A DNA stretch of 64,000 nt from Certhia americana (taxonomy: Eukaryota; Chordata; Aves; Passeriformes; Certhiidae). Shown here piece by piece: positions 50,466 through 61,900 of this stretch. The DNA lies in the NCBI GenBank assembly GCA_018697195.1, contig CM031858.1, forward strand, positions 125,008,594 to 125,072,593. Direction: 5' to 3'. Under the pieces are notes generated by a model. That model was not told where the DNA came from. It saw nothing but the letters and a program-made list of their open reading frames with translations, and ran no database searches. Positions within the stretch are counted from its first letter, which is position 1, and each line of letters starts with the position of its first letter. A program made the translations under genes and the position numbers.

Positions 50466-50635
50466 ATAGAATAATAAAATGGTTTGGGTTGGAAGGGATT
50501 TAAGATCATCTAGTTCCAACCCCCTGATTTGGACAGGGAAACCTTTCACTAGACCAGGTTGCTGAGAGCTTCATCCAACCAGGTCTTGAGCACTTCCAGG
50601 GATGGGGCACTTGCAGCACCTTTAGGAAACCTGTG
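50466..50635 (-). mobile_element. short CR1 LINE 3' fragment
   Basis: The plus strand shows AGAATAATAAAATGGTTTGG, GTTGGAAGGGATTTAAGATC, then ATCTAGTTCCAACCCCCTGA and GGGATGGGGCACTTGCAGCA in order. This is the reverse complement of a CR1 3' end. The copy is about 170 bases long, retaining only the 3' untranslated part, and points to the minus strand like the other three copies. Confidence 0.9.
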
Positions 50636-50859
50636 CAGTAAGTGGTTGTCTGGGAGCAGTTCAGCATCAGTATTGCCAGTTTGGCTACTCAGCTACTACA
50701 AGTCAAGATGGTTCTACTTAATTCATTAAGCATTCTTTCTCCTGAAGCTCTGGCATGTTTGGCTTTTGAGAGGAATAGGAAAAGCTTGAAGGAAGAGGCA
50801 CACATTTTTAAAATTTACTGAACAATTTTAAAGGCGCCTTTTGCTAACATGTTGCATAG

Positions 50860-50885
50860 TTGAATTACACAGCTGTGTAATTCAA
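50860..50885. repeat. 26-bp perfect palindrome
   Basis: TTGAATTACACAG at 50860-50872 is followed directly by its reverse complement CTGTGTAATTCAA at 50873-50885. The centre CAGCTG is an E-box (bHLH site), flanked on each side by a TAATT homeodomain-type core. It could be a symmetrical protein-binding site or a template-switch product. Confidence 0.9.
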
Positions 50886-51485
50886 AATGCAGTTAAGCTG
50901 GCTGCAATTTTGCAAACATTTAAAATTGAGGGTAGATAGCAAGGGAACTGAATGTCTCTGGTTATAGGCAGATCATACCCTAACTGTATAAAAAAGACCT
51001 AACGTTCTGACTTGCTCTTAGAAATTTAGATCCAGAAGAATTCTAAGTGATAATAATCAAAAAACAGGTCAATGAGGAGGAGTATACCAATAATTTCATC
51101 ATGTAAATGTAAGTGATTGACAGCTAAATGCATTTGGCATTGTGTTTTCTGGGCTAGTCTTTGTAGGTTACCTGATCCTGAGAAAAGTTCAGTCAAATTT
51201 AATTGTAGTGCTGTGTTCTGGCCTCTGTCTCTAGAATCGCTGCTTGAGCAGTGTCACTTCTGTCTTCCTTCCTTTCAATGCTTTTGGTGTGGTTCTCACC
51301 ACAGCAGAGGCACAGGTGGGTATAACCATCAGCAAACGCCTCCAGTGAGGGAACAGAAGCAGCCTGTGCCGGTGGTTTCAGCAGGCTTGGTAGCAGATGG
51401 GGGTCAGGGTGGATAACGGTGCTTGTGGTTTTCCTCACTCTGAAGATAAGGGCTCTTTCTTATAAATTTCCGTTTCTCTTCTCAG

Positions 51486-51557
51486 TCATGCAAGCACAGC
51501 AGATTTCAGTGTTTTGCTGCTGACTTGTCCGTGTGCTACAGAGTGTCATATCAACCC
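51486..51557 (+). other. isolated 72-bp exon-like segment
   Basis: TTTCCGTTTCTCTTCTCAG is an excellent plus-strand acceptor, and the segment ends CAACCC before GTAAGAAT. Its 24 codons are open in one frame (SCKHSRFQCFAADLSVCYRV and so on) and a second frame is also open. The strand is opposite to the exon chain at 10-12 kb. There is no partner exon, so it could be a non-coding exon or chance. Confidence 0.22.
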
Positions 51558-54557
51558 GTAAGAATGGTTGGTACAGCAAAGCAGCTGGCGCTGGAGGTCC
51601 TTTGTCTATAACATGTGAAGAAGCTGTATTTTTACATGGTTTATGATATGATTTCATAATGACACCAGAAGTTTATGTCTTGAGTCCAGAGAGATGTTTG
51701 GGAGAAACTACCTTCGAAGTTTCTTTTTGAGGCTGAAAGATGAAAACAACCCAACAAAGACAGAAGGAGCTTGGGTCCGGCCTACGTCTCACTGAGAAGC
51801 TGTGCCCTAGTAGCTGGTAAAATGATATGTTTGTTCTGACAAGGGTGGGGGTTTTTAGCAACTCTGTGCTAGGAATTCTTTTTTGTGGGTAGCATACTTC
51901 ACAGAGAACTAGTGCCATTTTTACCTTCCCAGACTAACGATGGATAGAAATGATGGAGTATATGCTTTTCTTATTGTATTAGCATAGGCATGGCTCTCCC
52001 ACAGATGAAATTGTATAACAAGACATTAATTCAGTTTTTGCATATTTAGTCTGTGACTGCAAGGATGGAAGAATAGCTCCTGACAGTGCCACCACCTAGA
52101 TGAAAAGAAACGATCAAAATATTTTTCTAATTTTCAGTATCTAGCATGCTCCACACATTGCTGTTCAATACTATACTCCAGCTGTGATTCATAAATTGCT
52201 TCATCTGTATTCCCTCCTTTAATGATAAAAGCACACAGAAAAGCAGTGTATTCCATTTTGAATCAATTAATTTTATGTGTACGCCTCAACCCACAGTAAA
52301 ATATATGTGGAATAATTGTCTGCTGTAACACCCAAAGTAATTAAAACTACATGAGGACAGTTTTGACTGTGTACTTTATCACCAGGACTTATTTTCCTGT
52401 CATGCACTCAGAGGGCAGTTTGATGATCATGTAAACAATTAAACACCTAGGAATGAATAAGGAAAACTTTCTCAACAGTCCAGAGATTTAATTTCCTTAG
52501 CAAGCCCATCAGTACATAAGAACAGCAGGTAAGTACCAGTGCCACAGATATGACATGGGAGATGTTGGCTGGGAGAGGAGCAGAAGAACATGGCCCCCTT
52601 TTTCTCAAAACAACTACAGGTTCCTCGGCTTGACCATCTGAATCAAGGAGAAAAAGTGGTGAGTTACATCATGCAACACAAGTTGCTACCAGACACCCCT
52701 GAAGACATGTTTTTAATCCATCAGGCCATTGTTAACTGATGACATGAATGTCTGAAGTAGCTGTTGTGCCAAGGAGGATGTACCAAGCATCTGCCTTGGT
52801 ACGAAGAAGATGCACATGCCCTTGACTTGGCTTCAGCAACAAGGTGGCATGCCCCCTGTCAGCCCCTGCAATGTAGCAGCAATCTCCTCCTCCATGTCCT
52901 CACCTGGCCCTGAATGCTGCATATGTTCAGAAAAAGATGAAGAAAGCAGTGGTCCTTTTTTGACTGTTATGTGCAGTAGCTGCTCCATAAAAAGATTTCT
53001 CTCAAGACTCTGCAGAGTGAGAAAGACAGGGTGAACTATTCAAACTAAAATCTAAATGCAGAGCAGGTCTCTACTTCTGGAACCTTGAAGGTTCACACTT
53101 GCAGGATCAACACATTTGTGCCTTGTATCTGGACTGATGCCAGAAAGAGAGCAAATGCATTAAAGTTTAATGTGTACAAGTCAGGACACTGATGCACTGT
53201 GGATGGAGGTTGTGCTGCCTGTCCTGTGGAACACCTGCAGCATAGTATTGTGGTGGGGGAGAAATTTCAATCTGCAATAAATCTGCTAGAGATGTAAAGC
53301 AGTATGTGGGAACCTGATCCTCTGCAGAACCTTGGGAAGTGTGTAAGGGTCCTCCTGCTGCAGTAAGGGAGGTCTCTAGTATTGCAGCAGGAGGACAGAA
53401 ACTTTGGTCCTGGATTGTCTAAACTTAATCAAAATTTGTCCTGGAGATTTGGGGTAGAAAATCCCAATTCTTCCTCTTGAGTTTCTCCCATTCCTGCCAC
53501 TGTCAGAGAAGCACTACAGGGAGTAAAGTAGGGAACTGGTCCCTGAAGAGCCTGGGATTAACAGAGTTGTAATGACAGAGATAGAGACTTGGAGAGCACT
53601 GTGCACAACTTCACTTTTAGCCTTGAAGACCAAGACTGGAAACTATTGAGTATGAGATGTATAAGAGCTTTGTTTTGTTTAGAAAAATGCATTTCAGCAG
53701 AGGTAATCAGAAAGGCAGTATGTACCATGGGAATGAAATTACCAAAGATAATTGCTACTTTTTCAAAGACAGAAATTCTTGGTTTGTGTTGTTTTAGTTT
53801 TTGTGTTTTGGTTTGGCTGGTCCTTTAAAATTAGATGCCCAGATAAAATACCTGCATCTAAGGACTGATCCTCTGAATTCCTGGGTTTTCAGCTCAGCTG
53901 ATGGATTATGGACCTTCACTTTTAAAAGTTCTGACTAATTGCACTGTGGATAGTTTAGCACACAAAGCCATGCAGAAATCTGCTGAAACAAAATTTGTAA
54001 CAGAGGTTTTTGCTACTGCAGCAGCAGTTAGCAGGAGTTGAGCGAGCTTAACCCAGTCTGGCAGTGTTTCTGTGAACAGTGACTGCAATGCAGGCATACT
54101 CAGAACAGCAAAAGAGGAGTGGCTGCAAACAATGAAGGAGTTAGAGTCTATCCCACATGCCAGAGATTTACTATGACGCTAGGTAATTAATTGCTTAAAA
54201 CCCAGTATCTTCTGAGGTGTTTCCCCAACATGTTCCTCATTTTCACACACTGAAGACAGCTGGGTTTTTGTCCCTGTCTGAGCTACACAGCAGTGGAAGG
54301 GCTCTGGCAGGGTACAGTGTGTCCCTGCTGGGTGCATCTAATCCAGCCTGGAGAGGAGCCAAGCAGAAGTGATAGCTGAGGGCTCAGGAAGCTTGAGTGG
54401 AAGGCAGGTTTCTGTCTCTGGCTGAGTCTCTGCAGACTCCACTGCTGTTTTATTAATTGGCTGTGGAAAGGGGTGACCTGTTTGGAAAGGGTTGAAGGAG
54501 ATCTTGAGTAATCTTGGTACGCCTTGAGAAGAAGCTCAACTACTTTAAAGTGCTGGT

Positions 54558-55086
54558 TATCCTGGTTTAGGTTGGGATAGTTAATTTTCTTCTTAGTAGT
54601 TGATAGAGTGTTGTGTTTTGGATTTAGGAAGAGAATAATGTTGATAGCACTGTGATGTTTTGGTTGTTGCTGAGCTGTGCTTACCCTAAGTCAAGGACTT
54701 TTCAGCTTCTCATTCTGCCCTGCCAGCACAGAGACTGGGGACACAAGAAGCTGGGACACATGACCCTAACTGGCCAGAAGGACATTCCATACCATATGGC
54801 ATCTTGCTGAGTGATAAAAATGGAGGGAGTTGGCTGGAGGTGGTCTGCTTGGGGACTCACTGGGCATTGTTTCAGTGGGTGGTGAGCAATTGCATTATGA
54901 ATAATTTCTTTTCCAAGTTCTTTTATCGTTATTAATATTTTCCCTTCCTTTCCAGTTCTATTAAACTGTTCATCTCAACTCATGACTTTTACCTTTATTT
55001 CTTTTTCTCTTCCCCATATCACTGGTGGGGAGTAAGGGAGCAGCTGGGAGGTATTTGGCTGCCTGCCAGGTTAAACCAATAACCCA
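54558..55086 (+). mobile_element. solo LTR of an avian endogenous retrovirus
   Basis: The block matches, in order, an LTR common in neoavian genomes. It starts TCCTGGTTTAGGTTGGGATA, then GTGTTTTGGATTTAGGAAGA, CAAGGACTTTTCAGCTTCTC, CATTCCATACCATATGGCAT, TGGTGAGCAATTGCATTATG, TTCTATTAAACTGTTCATCT and ends near CCAGGTTAAACC. ATTAAA in the last third would be its poly(A) signal. No retroviral gag, pol or env open frame lies beside it, so this is a solo LTR left by recombination. The ends are diverged and no target-site duplication is obvious. Whether the family is ERVK- or ERVL-like I cannot settle from sequence alone. Confidence 0.78.
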
Positions 55087-56161
55087 CTATAAATAAGCAA
55101 AACAGAATAGGGAAGTAAAGCCCTTCCTCCCCATCCCTGCTGATGAAGCCACTGAAGTCAGAAGCTAACTGCCTGAAAGAGAATTACCAGACAGAGAAGT
55201 CTGAGGGGTTTTATATCTATGGAAAAAAACCCCCAAACACTGATTTATATTGTTAAAATTCTAATGCGCACCAATAAGAGATCAGGATGCTCTCTGGCTA
55301 TAAAGGCTTTTTGTGTCTTTTAGGGTTGAAACTACAGACATTTGTTTAGCATAATACAACAGAAAAGCAAGTAAGATCCAGAAATTAATTATTTCTTTTT
55401 GAGGACTTGTTAATTAATTCTTAATTAAGATGCAGCGTAAAAAGAGTTTGCTCTGTACCCACACCATTTATTTTCTGGATGCTGCTTCCCTAGCTGAAGA
55501 TGGCAGGGCAAAGCCATTTATATAGTCACAGTCTTACAACTCCTTATGTGTAACTTGTCTTGACTGACAGGATCGCTGTACCTTATCCAAACAATATGAA
55601 ATCAGTTGTTCATCATCTCTTGGAAGACAGAGCTTCCTTTTCTTCAAAGAGAACCATTCTGAGTAGAAAAATAAATGTTCTCAGCAATTTATAAATAAAA
55701 GCCAGATATTTTCTGCATGGATCATTGTGTTTAGATGCAAACATAGCCTGTGAATCAAGCTCTGTTAGATGTACAGGGTATTTATTGCTGATTTCTGCAA
55801 TATTTGATTTCTATATTATGAATTAAAAAGACAGCTCTACAACACTGCCAATATTTTGGTGTTATAGGCATTTAAATTTGCTGCTAGATGTCTTCCTTTG
55901 AATTCAGTTTATATACTCCAATGGGCCCATAGAATGAAGAGAGGCGTACTGTTCACTTTTGTGTAGATGTCTTTGATTCACAGCAAAAATTATTTTCTGA
56001 CTTTCTTGCAATTGTAAAGCTCAGTCTCTTTGCCAGCTAATTGCTACACTAGCTTATGCTTCACACCATACGGAAACACCCTTTTAAATATGCAAAAAAA
56101 GAGGCTAAAAATAAATCACAGCTGCTGTTTGATGGGGGTTGAAAGATACAGCCAAGGCAGG

Positions 56162-56206
56162 AAAAAAAAAAAAAAAGAAAAAAAAAAAAAAAAAAAAAAA
56201 AGAAAG
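56162..56206 (+). repeat. A-rich tract (A15 G A24 and tail)
   Basis: Fifteen A, one G, twenty-four A and then AGAAAGG. It could be a poly(A) microsatellite or the tail of an old retro-insertion, but the sequence on its left matches no element I know and no target-site duplication is clear. Confidence 0.9.
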
Positions 56207-57016
56207 GAACTGTCTCCGTTTAAATACAGCTAAACTATTTTTAATATTGAGAAATTCCTTTTCTGTTCTCTAAATCAATATTCATTAATAGTATTCAGAA
56301 CAGAGAACTTCGAATATAAAAAACTGAGATAACACCAGTAATTTCAACATGTGGTTTCATAGCTGTAATATTTTTGTACTCTGTGTTGCTTTAATGATTG
56401 CTGCTGTAATTTGTATTCGGCTTATGGGGAGTGATTTATATTAACATGTTTCTTACTGGTATGTTCAATTTAAGTTCAGGCCTTGATCTTAACTTAAAAC
56501 AACACAAGCTCTGTAGGTGGGAGTTTTCCCTTTGCAGCAGTAATTGCTCCTGACTGGCAATGGTAGCTTGACCTCACCCACACAAGATCAAGTGAATATA
56601 TTGAGCCCTGATATGTTATCTCTGATTTCCTACAATCAGCGAAGTAGAAATCTGAGAAACATTTCACTGTGCTGTGAGTGTTATCCAGAACTGATCTATG
56701 ATAGAAATCTGTAATTTATTGCAGTCACACATATTCTGCATAATTCCTGCCTCATCCAAACAGCCTTTTTTTTTTCTGTGTCAGATCTGTGGGTACCCAG
56801 ATCTGAGTGGGAACCCAGCACAGGAGTGGCAGTGAGCAGTGGAGAAATAAAACCTTTTCCCTCCCACCTTTCACCTTAAACTGCCATAAAACTGCAATAT
56901 TTGTCTCACTTGAGGGGGGGTCTAAACCAAACATTCCATAGAGTAACCTTCATTTAACTCATGGCTTTTGCAGGACTTCCCATCCCTCTTTGTAAGAATG
57001 GAAAGTAGGACCTTAC

Positions 57017-57078
57017 CTGCTTCTTTCCATTGCTGGCAGCAGGGCTGGCTCAGCCCAGAGCCCACTGTGGCTCCCCTG
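57017..57078 (-). other. isolated 62-bp exon-like segment
   Basis: CCCCTTTTCTCCCTTCTGTTACAG is a very strong minus-strand acceptor (the tract is at 57079-57103 on the complement). The segment ends AAGAAGCAG before GTAAGG, a strong donor. Two frames are open, and one ATG sits in a fair Kozak context (AGCAATGG) near the 3' end. It has the strongest paired splice signals right of the CpG island. It could be an alternative 5' exon of the minus-strand gene or part of a non-coding RNA. Confidence 0.33.
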
Positions 57079-58789
57079 CTGTAACAGAAGGGAGAAAAGG
57101 GGTGAGAGTACAGGGCTGGGCCAGGAAGAGGATGGCACAGCTGGGGTAGGCACCTGTGGATGTGCACTGACTGTAAAGGCAACCTTGGTCATGCTGTCAT
57201 TGTGAGCTGGTGTGGCAGAAATGGTCTCATTAGGAAAAGGTTATATTTTATTGCTGATGATTCCCCTGGTCCGTCTGTCCATGTGGTCCACTGGGACCTG
57301 TGGTGACATTGCTGAGGGGATGGTGGGGCTAAGATTGAGAGGGAGACAAGGGAACTACTTACCCCAGCTTCACCACAGAGAAATTAGCCTGGGAGCCCCT
57401 ATCCTCAGTCATTCTGTTCTTCCCCATCCTCTTTCTTCAGGCCTAGCTGATGCTGCCGGGAAACAGAAAAGAATCCTTCACAGGCAGTAAGAGAGCTGTT
57501 CTGGAAAGTATCTTTGCAGTTAAAGAAGGGTAGCAGCATGTTCCAGATTCATGACAAATGTGTGCAAGTTCATCATGGGGACAACCTGGTGATAACAGAT
57601 CAGACTCTCATGCAAATACCTGCCTTAATCATTAACAAAACTTACATTACTATCTGCCTCCTTCCGGTGTACCACCAATAGAAATTTTAAAACCTCCAGT
57701 TTTACAATACTTCAACATTTTTTGTGTGTTTGGAGCAGTCCTCAAAGTCAAATTGCCTGCTTTCTGTAGAAAGCAGTGTGTGACTAGAGCCACCACCATC
57801 TGAGAGATTTCACCTCTCAGAGAAAAACTAGTGAAGCAGCTGAGTTACAGATGTGAAAGATTCACCTGCAAAAAATGTCAGGTGTTTTACTGAAATGATA
57901 AAAGATTATTGGTTAGTAGAATCCTCCAGGATGCACACCTGATTATCAGACCTAGAAGTTGAAGCAGGAGTGCATGAAAGTAATTTGCTGTCCTCAGTAC
58001 CAGGCTTCCCTCTCGGAGTGAAGTTCAGGATTAATTAGGTGCTTCAACAGTACTTTGTCCTTGTGAAACAGACACCTATGACTGAAGCTGGCTGCCTGCT
58101 CAATTCACAGCTTAAAACCCTTCATGTTTTCAGCTGGATTGCAATGAATGATTTTCTGAAGCAGTCTCTGTCTGTCACTTCTCCTTACTTAGTACATACC
58201 TGCTAGTCTCACTCGTGAGCTGAGGTGAGCCTGAGCTCAGGCCCCTACCTGGTGTGACTTGCTTCCTTGCCCCAGCCATCTCAACACAGACATAGCTGGT
58301 GGCCCATGGGCAGCACCTGAGCCTGTCACCATTACTGGCCATGTGCCACTGTCCTTGCTGGGCATGAGGGAACAGAACCCCAACGGTGCAACGCTGCCTG
58401 GTCAGCTGGGATATCTCTGCTCCAGGCAGTGTCATTCCCTCTCTTTCCTTACACTGTGGATGCTGTCCTCCTGAAGCATCTGTGTCGCTATCAGTGTCAG
58501 CAAAGAGGGTTTCAATCAATGCACCCCTGATTCTGCTCTTAGGACTCTCTGCATCCCTCCCTGCCACAGCTGGCATCAGTTACCAATTGTCGTGGTTACT
58601 CACTTCAGATCCATTCTAATACCAGAAAAGAAATAATAAAAGCCTTGCTCTGGCAGACATCAACCAGAGCTAGAAAACATATGTGCAGCTTGTTCCAGAG
58701 ACTCCTCCACAAGTATGGCAAATGGTTTTATTCTGTCTTTAAGGATTTTCTTCATCAAAGGCATTGTGCAAGCCATGACAAATGAATCA

Positions 58790-58920
58790 CTCCTTAACAA
58801 ACAATTTGTATCAATTAATGATACTTCACTTCATACTGACAAGCCTCAGGGCTTTGCTGATTATTTGATGCTGATTAATTGATGATTTAATTTTTAATTA
58901 TGCCTTCAGACACACTTGGT
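58790..58920. promoter_or_regulatory. possible enhancer-like AT-rich block
   Basis: The block contains repeated homeodomain-type cores: ATCAATTAATGATAC, GATTAATTGATGATTTAAT and TTTAATTATG, plus TGATTATTTGATGC. Dense TAAT/ATTA and TGAT words of this sort are frequent in conserved developmental enhancers. The call is an impression from composition; AT-rich DNA produces such words by chance. Confidence 0.2.
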
Positions 58921-61900
58921 CTTTTCTGATGGTGAGAGAGGACCACTGGGGCAGGCGCTTTTCCCACTCGCTTTTCTTGTGGTGATGCCACATGATGCTG
59001 CCATGAGCCTGACTGCTAGCAGTCTCTTTTTAGCTGTCATGTAGGATTTTCCCTGGCTCCTGCAACCAAATTAGTCAAACAGCCTACAGGAGTCCCTATT
59101 CCCGACCATAACCAGCCCTCAGGTCCAAACTGCTGCTACTGTAATGCAGGGCTGGCATGTCAGATTTTGGGGATCATGCTCTGGTGTCTCTACTGCCACG
59201 GTGTAGTTTGTCTGTAACTTCTCAGACTTCTGACGTGGCAAACTAATGCACTCCAGCTGTGAGCTCTCCTCATTTTCCACCAAGGAATTTAATCATATAC
59301 GGCAGTAAACTGAAAAACTTCTCAATTATGCAAACATGGATGCAAATGAAGTAATGAAACTTGGCAAAGATCTTTAGAGGACAGCAGAAGGTGGGGCATG
59401 CCATGACACAGAGGCCATTCAAGAGAATGCATGGAGACTGCTGACGCTGGCTGCAGCCTCTCCGGGTGCCCTCTGCATTCCCCAAGTCACAGGAACAAGG
59501 ACTCACTTAAGCACAGACTGCTGTTGCTTTGTTGTAGGACAAAAGGATTGCAGTGGGAATGTGGATTGCCAGGCCCTGTTCTCTGCCCTCACAGTGAGTA
59601 TGCCGTGCTGTTCTGTTGAACTCGAGAAATACTGCATAAAAAATCTCTTCCTTTATGTCATCCTTGCTTTACTTGAATAGCTACTCCAGAGCACACTGGT
59701 TTAGAGAAGAGGAACTTCTTTTAATTCCCAGCCTACCTGTATTTATAACTAGCGTGCAAACATTGGCTTGTACCGACTGTCCCTTTTCCAGAGTGTTCCT
59801 GCTTCACCTCTATTGGACAATTATGGACAACAACAAATGTGCTACACCTCCTACTCTCTCCTATTATTAGGATGGCCAAGAGTCACCAGCCATCTCTCAC
59901 AGGAGAGACTGCCCCCTCCTCTGCCTCTCCTGCCACTACAACGTGCTCTCGCAACCAGTGACCAGCCCAGTAGGCAGGACTCTTTGGAACACCCTGTTGC
60001 TGCAGATGTGTCCTGCTTTTCACATGATTGCCTCTCGTGGTGGTTCATTCTTCAGTCTGTAATCACATGCCTTCCTCTCTGGTTGGCAACAGTAAAGGCC
60101 TTGCTCTCACATGGATTATGTTATTCTCAAATATTTAATCTTTCATTTTATTGACATTCATCCTATCTCTATGACTGTAGTACTGAAATTATCTCTCCAA
60201 TAGGATATCCAAGCCTCCACTCTTTTAATATTACCACACAGGTTCAGGACTTTAACAGTTCTCACCAACACCGCTCATATTTATTGTGCTGAAATCACTA
60301 ATGGAAATATTAAAGAAAATGGGTCTTGAGACTGAGGAATTTCTCACTACTAATCGCTCCTTGATTTAAAGTTTTGCAGTGCCTCCATTTACTCCACAGA
60401 CTTCAGATGGCAAGAACTGACAGAGAAGCTTGTACACAGAGAGCACTCTCTCATGGAACTGTGCAAAAAGGCAGCTCCAGCCCAGGCAGATTGCAATTGG
60501 GATCTGCAGGCAATGACTCTATTACAAGCCAGCATCAAGTCACTCTGATGGCAGCCAGTGAACAATTGATTAGTGAGAGTAGTGGTGGGAGCTTGTGAGG
60601 TGATTACTAAAGCATTGCGGCTGCAGAATGTTTGGTTTTCCTAACACCCCTGCAGTGAGAGCCAGCTTGAGGAGAGCACAGTCCCCAGGGGCTGGGGATG
60701 GCATTTACAATGTTCTTTTCCTGTATGGACAGCGGCTGTGCTACTGCCCATAGAAACTCTGGGCACAAATCAGTGTGAAAGAGTGACACCGCAGAGAATG
60801 GCTTATTTGACCAGGCAGGCAAAATCGGCTGCACCTCTGTGTGAGCAGTTTCAGGTGTGCCCAGCGTGCCCACAGCTCCCAGCATCTTTCCTAGCAACTC
60901 TTAGACCTGTCCTGTCCCTGGCCAGTGCCTGGCTCATGGCAGTGAGCACTTTTCTGAGTGAGCACAATTCTGAGTAGTGCCTGAGCATGGTCAGAGCAGT
61001 GGGGAGGGTTTGCCTGCAGCAGCCCTGTTTGGGAGGATGAGGCAATTTATTAGCATAGATGTAAGCCACTCAATGCCAGTTGGCCCCAGCACCTGGGAGC
61101 ATTCCTAGGCATATCTAATTTATTATTATGGGCACAGACTTTGTGAATACCGCTGTGGGATACCTTGGCAGTGTGCATGGTACTGTGTGGCCCAGATCTA
61201 TTTGAATATGAAAGCATCTTTTTGCCTTTAAAAATATGAGTACATGCTGTTATATCAGGAAGGGGGGATGGGGGGGTGTCAATGTACCCTCTACTAGTCT
61301 GGCTGATGAGGCCATTCCCCACTATGAGAGCACCTGGCAGGAGATGGCTCAGCTGTGCACTGATCTGCTGCTTAATGGATGCAGAACCAGTTTCAGGCAA
61401 ACTGAAAGCAAAATGGACACTACCTGTAACCCAGCTGAGGTGCCAGGAAGCCTGGTGCTCTTCAAAGTAGTGGGGTGGGAAGTGGCACAATATTTACAAG
61501 GATAATGCAAAGAGCTTTCATTGGCATGGGCATAGAGAACCATCAGTTTGCAGGCCTGGCACAGGCAACCAAACAGCTCATCTGTCATCACTGGGAGAAG
61601 TCCAGAAGAGGTAGGCATTGCAAGGGCTTTGTGTGCCTGGAGCTTCGTGTGGCAAGCGGCAGTGCACATTGAAACTGCCGGTACACAGGGTAAGGAAATG
61701 TGATGCTGCTTTATTTTGTCATATCCGTGCCAACTGGCAACTGCTTTATGCAATTTTGAAATCTATTAAAAGTTTGGGAGAGCCTGCCTGCTTCTTGTGT
61801 TTCCTTAAGTACTTATCTGCCAGCAGAGTGTGGAAATATGGTCTTCATTAAAGCAAGTAAAGGATGCTTAAAAAGAATGAAACAACTTTGTTAAGAGCTA

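Larger units (their letters stand above)
50636..54557. other. intron-like or intergenic DNA, no gene recognised
   Basis: It holds a 26-bp perfect palindrome at 50860-50885 and an exon-like plus-strand segment at 51486-51557. A plus-strand GTAAGT donor near 52530 has only a 28-base candidate exon before it. The remaining open frames are short and unassignable. Confidence 0.4.
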
